Positions 59,101-64,000 of a DNA stretch of 64,000 nucleotides are shown here, in pieces. Made by a program: the position numbers and the translations under genes. Position 1 is the stretch's first letter. Each line of letters starts with the position of its first letter. Under the pieces are notes generated by a model, which was given only the letters and a program-made list of their open reading frames with translations, did no database searches and was not told where the DNA came from. Source of the DNA: Calamus simplicifolius (Eukaryota > Streptophyta > Magnoliopsida > Arecales > Arecaceae); contig UESW01003833.1 in the NCBI GenBank assembly GCA_900491605.1, positions 1,955,504-2,019,503 of the forward strand. The letters run 5' to 3'.

Positions 59101-59292
59101 ACATCAGCGCACCAAGCACATACTGCACCGGTTTCATCTTATACGAGAGATTGTAGACCGAGGTGACATAAATCTTTAGAAGATTGATGGAAAGGAAAAC
59201 CTAGGTGACCCATTTACTAAAGCACTCAGCATCAAGGAGTTTGATGACTATAAATTGAAGATGGGTATTAGATACTGTAATGAGTGGCTTTA
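56200..59292 (+). pseudogene. Copia-3 pol, decayed
   Basis: Protease: WVLDTESPFNICNS, where the expected DTG active site reads DTE. A GAG-pre-integrase block follows (YLWHHRLGHINKNRL, CESCLLGKMTKS). Integrase (about 56800-57320) has LVHTDVCGP, RSDRGEYLSN and PQHNGVSERRNQ. RT (about 57830-58650) has VKTTFLNGDLEEQVYMIQPE, IYGLKQASRSW and LYVDDILLI. RNase H (58650-59292) has YTDSSFQSD, EAEYIAAS, YSDSTGAIAQA and HIDVK-like TKHILHRFHLIRE, ending NEWL before TAG 59290-59292. Frameshifts near 56440, 57830, 58050 and 58640, plus several stops. Confidence 0.86.
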
Positions 59293-59295
59293 GGC

Positions 59296-59306
59296 TAAGT
59301 GGGAGT
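59296..59306 (+). other. Polypurine tract of Copia-3
   Basis: AAGTGGGAGTT directly before the 3' LTR, the usual Copia form. Confidence 0.75.
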
Positions 59307-61398
59307 TTGTTGGGAATTGTATCCTAAAGCCAATCATTTGATGATTGTGCTAATGTAAATTGTATATAAATTAATATATTAATAAAAGTTATTTGGCAGT
59401 TTATTCATTACAAGAACATCTTCTTAAAACTCCTAATGGTAATGAAGCCCTCAGGATCTTCCTTCACGATAAAGGAGGATTTATCTTTGAAGGTCCTTAA
59501 AAGAGTTCGCGACCAAATGATATACTATGACAGGGCCATAGTACTATCAATTATAGGACGTTGTATATCATATTTGTTGGTTGTCCTCTTAACCAAGGAG
59601 TGTAGAGACACTGGTATGACATACAGGTGAAAGTGTAGGAGTACATTTCACCGAACGTGACTCATTTTTGGATACTCTACTGTCAAGAGTTAATCCGAGA
59701 AGATATAGGTATAAGTATCCTTCAGACCTGAAGATCACAACCAGTGGCTTACAAGCAACTCATTGTACTTAGGTGCCGGACCACCTGGATTTCTAATCCA
59801 GCTACGAAAGGTTACTGGGTGCAGTCAAGTACTTGTGGTAGTCAGTTGTGGATCAAGATGGAATTTGACCTATCCGTTAAAAGGAGAAATGCTTGTGTTT
59901 CAATTTAGCAAGACCTTGGCCAAGGCACTTCATGTGAAAGTCACATGATCACTAAAATTGAAATCACTTTATGGATTTGCTGTTTAGAGTTGACAGGCTC
60001 TTAAGCCATCCTTAGCATTTGTGGTCAAGAGGATGAATTATATGGTAACTGTTTCTTAGGGTTCTTGGAGTTTGCTCGGCAACTCTTCGACCTATCCGGA
60101 CGTCGGGTTCCATTGCTAGATGGGCACATCGATTAGTATAGAAAGTTATTTCTATGCTACCGGCTTAGGTTCGAACCTAGAGAGTCACACGCATAGAAGT
60201 TTCCTAGGATGATCTATTTGCTGATCAACGATTGAGAATCGTATATGATTTAATTAATCAATTTGATTGATTGAATTATCTCAATTGGGTTAAGTACAAG
60301 TGAATAAGATTCAATTTGGTTTAAGTCTATTAGAAGGACTAGTCAATTTCAAATATTGATTTGAAATTAGACTTGATTTGGATTTAAATAGATTCAGGAC
60401 TAGCCAAATTTGATTTGGGCTAGGACCATGATCTATGTGGGTTCAGTCCAATAAATTCAGATCAGATTAAACCATCACCTGAACCCAAACCTCTCGCATA
60501 AGGATCTCACATGATGAGATGGCTAAAATCTCATCTCATAAGAGATTAAATTCTCATATAGAATTTAATGCCTGACATTAATCTTCTCCTGTTAGAATTC
60601 TAAGTGTTAGAATTCATGTACCACTTTAAATTAGCCAAACACTACGACTCTTTGATTTTCACCGAACGTCAGAATTAGCCAAACATTGCGACTCTTTGGT
60701 TTTCACCGAACGTCGGAATTAACCAAACGCCGCGTCTCTTTGGTTTTCATCGAACGTCGGAATTAACCAAACACCGCGCCTCTTTGGTTCGGTGTCTCTT
60801 TGCTTTTTACCGAATGGCGGAATTCTAAATGTTAGAATTCAATGGGCTGGCTAAAATGAGACTATAAATAGAGGACATTCCTCACCAGATTATACATAAC
60901 AACAACACACATATGTCGTGGATTGAAATTCTAAAAGGTTAGAATAGAAAATCCTGGTGATTCTGGTGTTAGCGGAAGCATGGTGGATCTTGAAGGAAGA
61001 TTCAAGTGGGAGGATTCAAGATCAGCAAAGTTGTTTTTCCATGAGCTAGCACTCCAGGAAATCCGATCATTCGGGGCTTCGCGTGGACGATACTAGAGGC
61101 CGGGATTGAACGGCTGCAGAGCATAAAAGATTTACCAACTGCCCTTAAGGTAAGTGATATGATCCCTAGATCTTAAGGCATTCAAGGCAAGAAGTACGAC
61201 TTTTTACCTTGAGGATCAAGATATGATCTTGATGATTTTATTTATATGCATATTTTAGATCAAGCGATCCTATATATAAGGCAAAGATATGATCTTGATG
61301 CATATTAGATAGATTAATATGTAATCTTTTAGTTTCCGCATTGATAATAGTTATCAAATTTTAAAATATGCATGCCTTGGAGTTTATTTCTCCCTACA
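59307..61398 (+). repeat. Copia-3 3' LTR (2092 bp)
   Basis: Pairs with 41354-43431. 44 bp U3 units at 60628-60819, TATA at 60863-60870. Near the end it has about 30 extra bases not in the 5' LTR and lacks the (TA)n tract. Confidence 0.92.
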
Positions 61399-61403
61399 CC
61401 TCT
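61399..61403. other. Target site duplication CCTCT, right of Copia-3
   Basis: Exact match to 41349-41353; the solo LTR continues directly after it. Confidence 0.9.
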
Positions 61404-62064
61404 TGTATGAATGATGTATCTTTTATTATTAATCAATCAATCCAAGTTTTGAGTTATTGTGAATTTTGTTAATTGGTTCTCTAGTGCTCTTGTTTCTCTC
61501 CTCCTGTGCGTGCCAATATCCCAAGTCTCCAGGAGAAACCCTGGCCGCCACCTTTGTCTTCCAATAGTGGACGCCCAAGAGCCCTTGGCTGGCCTCCCCT
61601 TTTCTCTACTCCTTCCTTGTCTCTTTGCCTCTATTCTAAATTTTCTCTATTATTCTTTAACCCTTGTATGGTGATCTTCCATATGTCTCAGTAGCCACGA
61701 ATCCAAGATTCAAGGTGATCGTCATCCAGGTCAGCGGATACTTGGCCGCAATCCGTGGGCTCAAGGCTTGGTCATCTAGGACGCATCCACCAGGCAGAGC
61801 AACCCCTTCAACACTTTGATCTTCCCCCTCTTGCCAGGTACACTCCTCTAATCTACTAGTAACTTTATTGTAGGAGAGCAAGCCCTACTGGGGCTTCTTA
61901 GTCTCGGCTGTCCTTCTTCCTTGTTTTTTTAGGAACTGTTTCGCGTGTGGATTTACTGTGAATTTTCCTGAATCCCTCTTAGGCAATTACTTTGGAAGAA
62001 TAATCAGCTGTAATTATTAATCATTAAAAAAAAAATTGCTTGCATGTGAATTGGTCCTGCATCA

Positions 62065-64000
62065 GTTAAGATAGGGGATAAGGTGCTCAAGATCATAGTG
62101 GATAGCGGGATTGTGTCAATGTCGTCTCTACCAATACAGTTAAGTCATTAGGATTGACCACAGTTCCCCATCCTAGTCCCTATAAGGTCTCGTGGGTAGA
62201 TTCCACCTCTATCCCAATCAAGTCCAGATGCCAAATACTAATCAAATTGCAAAATTATGAGGAAAATATCTGGTGCGATGTAATTCCTATGGGTGTTAGT
62301 AGTATTATATTAGGTCGACCTTGGCTTTACGATCACGATGCCACCTTGTTTGGTCGATCCAACATCTGCTTTTTTAAACACAATGGGAACAAGTATGTGA
62401 TACATCCAACTCCACCTAGGGACCCAATCAAGAAAGGATCTAGCAACCTTAAGGATAGCAAGCCAAGAGTTAATCTGATTAAAGCTAAGGAATTAGAAAA
62501 GGACATCACTGAGGGTAATCCTATTTGGATTTTGACCACTAAAGAGATCTATGAATCAGTCCAAAAGGAACAACCCCCAGAAGTAATTGAGATCCTAGAG
62601 GAGTTTAAGGATGTCTTCCCTGAAGAATTGCCTGATCAGTTACCACCCTGAGAAACATCCAACATGCCATTGACCTGATCCCAGGATCCACCCTCCCAAA
62701 CCTTCCCCATTATAGGATGAACCCCACTGAGCATCAAGAACTACAAAAACAAGTGGAAGAATTACTTAGGAAAGGTTTCATTAGGGAGAGCTTAAGTCCT
62801 TGTGCAGTTCCTGCACTATTAACCCCTAAGAAGGATGGTACCTGGAGAATGTGCATGGACAGTAGGGCCATCAACAAAATCACTATCAAGTATAGGTTCC
62901 CTATCCCCAGACTAGATGACATGTTGGACATGATGGCGGGTGCCACTATCTTTTCCAAAATAGACCTTAAGAGTGGCTACCATCAGTTAGAATTAGACCA
63001 GGGGATGAGTGGAAGACTGCATTTAAGACTAGAGATGGTCTGTTTGAGTGGGTCGTGATGCCTTTTGGGCTGTCAAACGCACCTAGCACATTCATGAGAA
63101 TCATGACCCAGGTCCTGAAAGAGTACACAGGAAAATTCTTAGTGGTCTATTTTGATGATATATTAATTTATAGCAAGACCAAAGAGGACCATCTTAACCA
63201 TCTCAGATTAATCTGTCAGACCCTTAGAGAGAATAGCCTATATGCAAACCTTAAGAAGTGTGATTTCATGATGCATAGGGTTATCTTTCTAGGTTTTGTG
63301 GTAACCCCAGAAGGTGTTTCAGCGATCCTGAAAAGGTTAGGTCGGTCGTAGAGTGGCCGGTACCCATGAACGTCCACGATGTCCGCAGCTTCCATGGCCT
63401 AGCAACCTTTTACAGGAGATTCATTAGGGGATTTAGCACCATCGTCGCACCCATCACTGATTGTATTAGGAAGGGTAATTTTGAGTGGACTAAGTCAGCT
63501 AATAAGGCCTTCCTAGAGCTTAAGGATAGGATGACTCATGCACCCATACTTAGACTTCCAGACTTTTCTAAGGTGTTTGAGGTTGCGTGCGATGCGTCGG
63601 GAGTAGGCATAGGTGGAGTGTTAAGCCAAGAAAATCACCCATAGCTTTCTTTAGTGAAAAACTAAATGAAGCTAAACTTAGATATTCCACCTATGATAAG
63701 GAATTCTATGCGGTAGTACAAGCCCTTAAGTATTGGAGACATTACTTACTACGCAGGAGTTTGTCTTATTTTCTGATCATGAGGCACTCTGATTTCTGAA
63801 CTCCCAAAAGAAGCTAAATTCTAGGCACGACAAATGGGTTGAATACATTCAGGCATACACTTTTGTCCTGAAACACGTGCCGGTATAGAAAATAAGGTAG
63901 CAGACGCCCTAAGCCGTAAGTCTTTGTTGTTGAGTACTGTTAGCACCGAAGTTATAGGATTCGACCGGATAAAAGATGAGTATGAGACCTGTCATGACTT
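62065..64000 (+). pseudogene. Chromovirus-type pol (protease, RT, RNase H), partial at window edge
   Basis: Continues the gag frame interrupted at 40661. Protease with KIIVDSG (62100) and WVDSTSIPIKSRCQI. RT (62717-63351) has RMCMDSRAINKITIKYRFPI, MPFGLSNAPSTFMRIM and VVYFDDILIYSKT. RNase H (63366-63910) has FHGLATFYRRFIRGFSTIVA, CDASGVGIGGVLSQ and ends near ADALSRK. Frameshifts near 62130, 63000, 63335, 63645 and 63780. Integrase would follow outside the window. Wording fits chromoviruses of the Reina type, provisionally. Confidence 0.85.

Larger units (their letters stand above)
41354..61398 (+). mobile_element. Copia-3: Copia element (Tork-like), interrupted by Copia-2
   Basis: Plus-strand element with LTRs 41354-43431 and 59307-61398, exact TSD CCTCT, a primer site, a polypurine tract and Copia-order gag-pol. 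Without the nested Copia-2 (44070-54312) it is about 9.8 kb. Protein wording resembles TNT1-94-type (Tork) polyproteins; the lineage is provisional. Many stops and frameshifts. Confidence 0.88.
40662..62064 (+). mobile_element. Solo LTR of the chromovirus family, itself interrupted
   Basis: One LTR of the same family as 37277-38523, in two pieces: 40662-41353 and 61404-62064 (about 1353 bp in all). It starts TGGTGCGGG, ends CCTGCATCA and is flanked by GTTAT/GTTAA. No internal region of its own is present, so it is a solo LTR, the usual product of LTR-LTR recombination. It is longer than the 5' LTR mainly because of extra 71 bp U3 units (40990-41270). Copia-3 splits it at the TATA region. Confidence 0.85.

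Overview
This is plant nuclear DNA: one intact, intron-containing chloroplast-targeted gene lies among deeply nested LTR retrotransposons. The retroelement lineages (Tat-type and chromovirus-type Gypsy, SIRE/Maximus-like Copia with an extra ORF, RTE LINE) and the gene structure point to a flowering plant. A monocot such as a palm is my guess, but nothing in the window proves it.

Layout. 1-1985: the 3' end of a + strand Gypsy element that starts left of the window, with a complete 1.66 kb LTR (329-1985) containing a GC-rich minisatellite of about 59 bp. 1986-3373: AT-rich spacer. 3374-10637 (- strand): a six-exon gene for a 223-residue TPM-domain thylakoid lumen protein, all splice sites GT-AG and no defects seen. 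10638-13344: promoter with a G-box, a MITE-like inverted-repeat element and microsatellite-rich spacer. 13345-25985: a decayed RTE-type LINE split by a 10.4 kb - strand Copia element (Copia-1, 13680-24110, TSD AGTAG). 26010-26598: a broken 3' fragment of an LRR receptor kinase gene.

From about 27064 to the right edge the window is one nested stack. A Tat-type Gypsy (LTR, gag-pol with a second RNase H, two tandem-repeat arrays and an antisense ORF with its own TATA box) is followed at 37277 by a chromovirus-type Gypsy that runs off the right edge. That element's coding region is split by a solo LTR of its own family (40662-62064, target GTTAA). The solo LTR is split by Copia-3 (41354-61398, TSD CCTCT), and Copia-3 by the SIRE-like Copia-2 (44070-54312, TSD AAATA/AAACA).

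All retroelement coding regions carry frameshifts or stops, many of them G-to-A or C-to-T changes, so they look like relics. The points most worth attention are: a homologous accessory ORF behind pol in both SIRE-like elements, with promoter-like sequence in front of it; an array of GCCGAC (CRT/DRE core) motifs in the U3 of Copia-1; the antisense transcription unit in the Tat element; and the fact that every LTR family here carries its own tandem repeats upstream of its TATA box.
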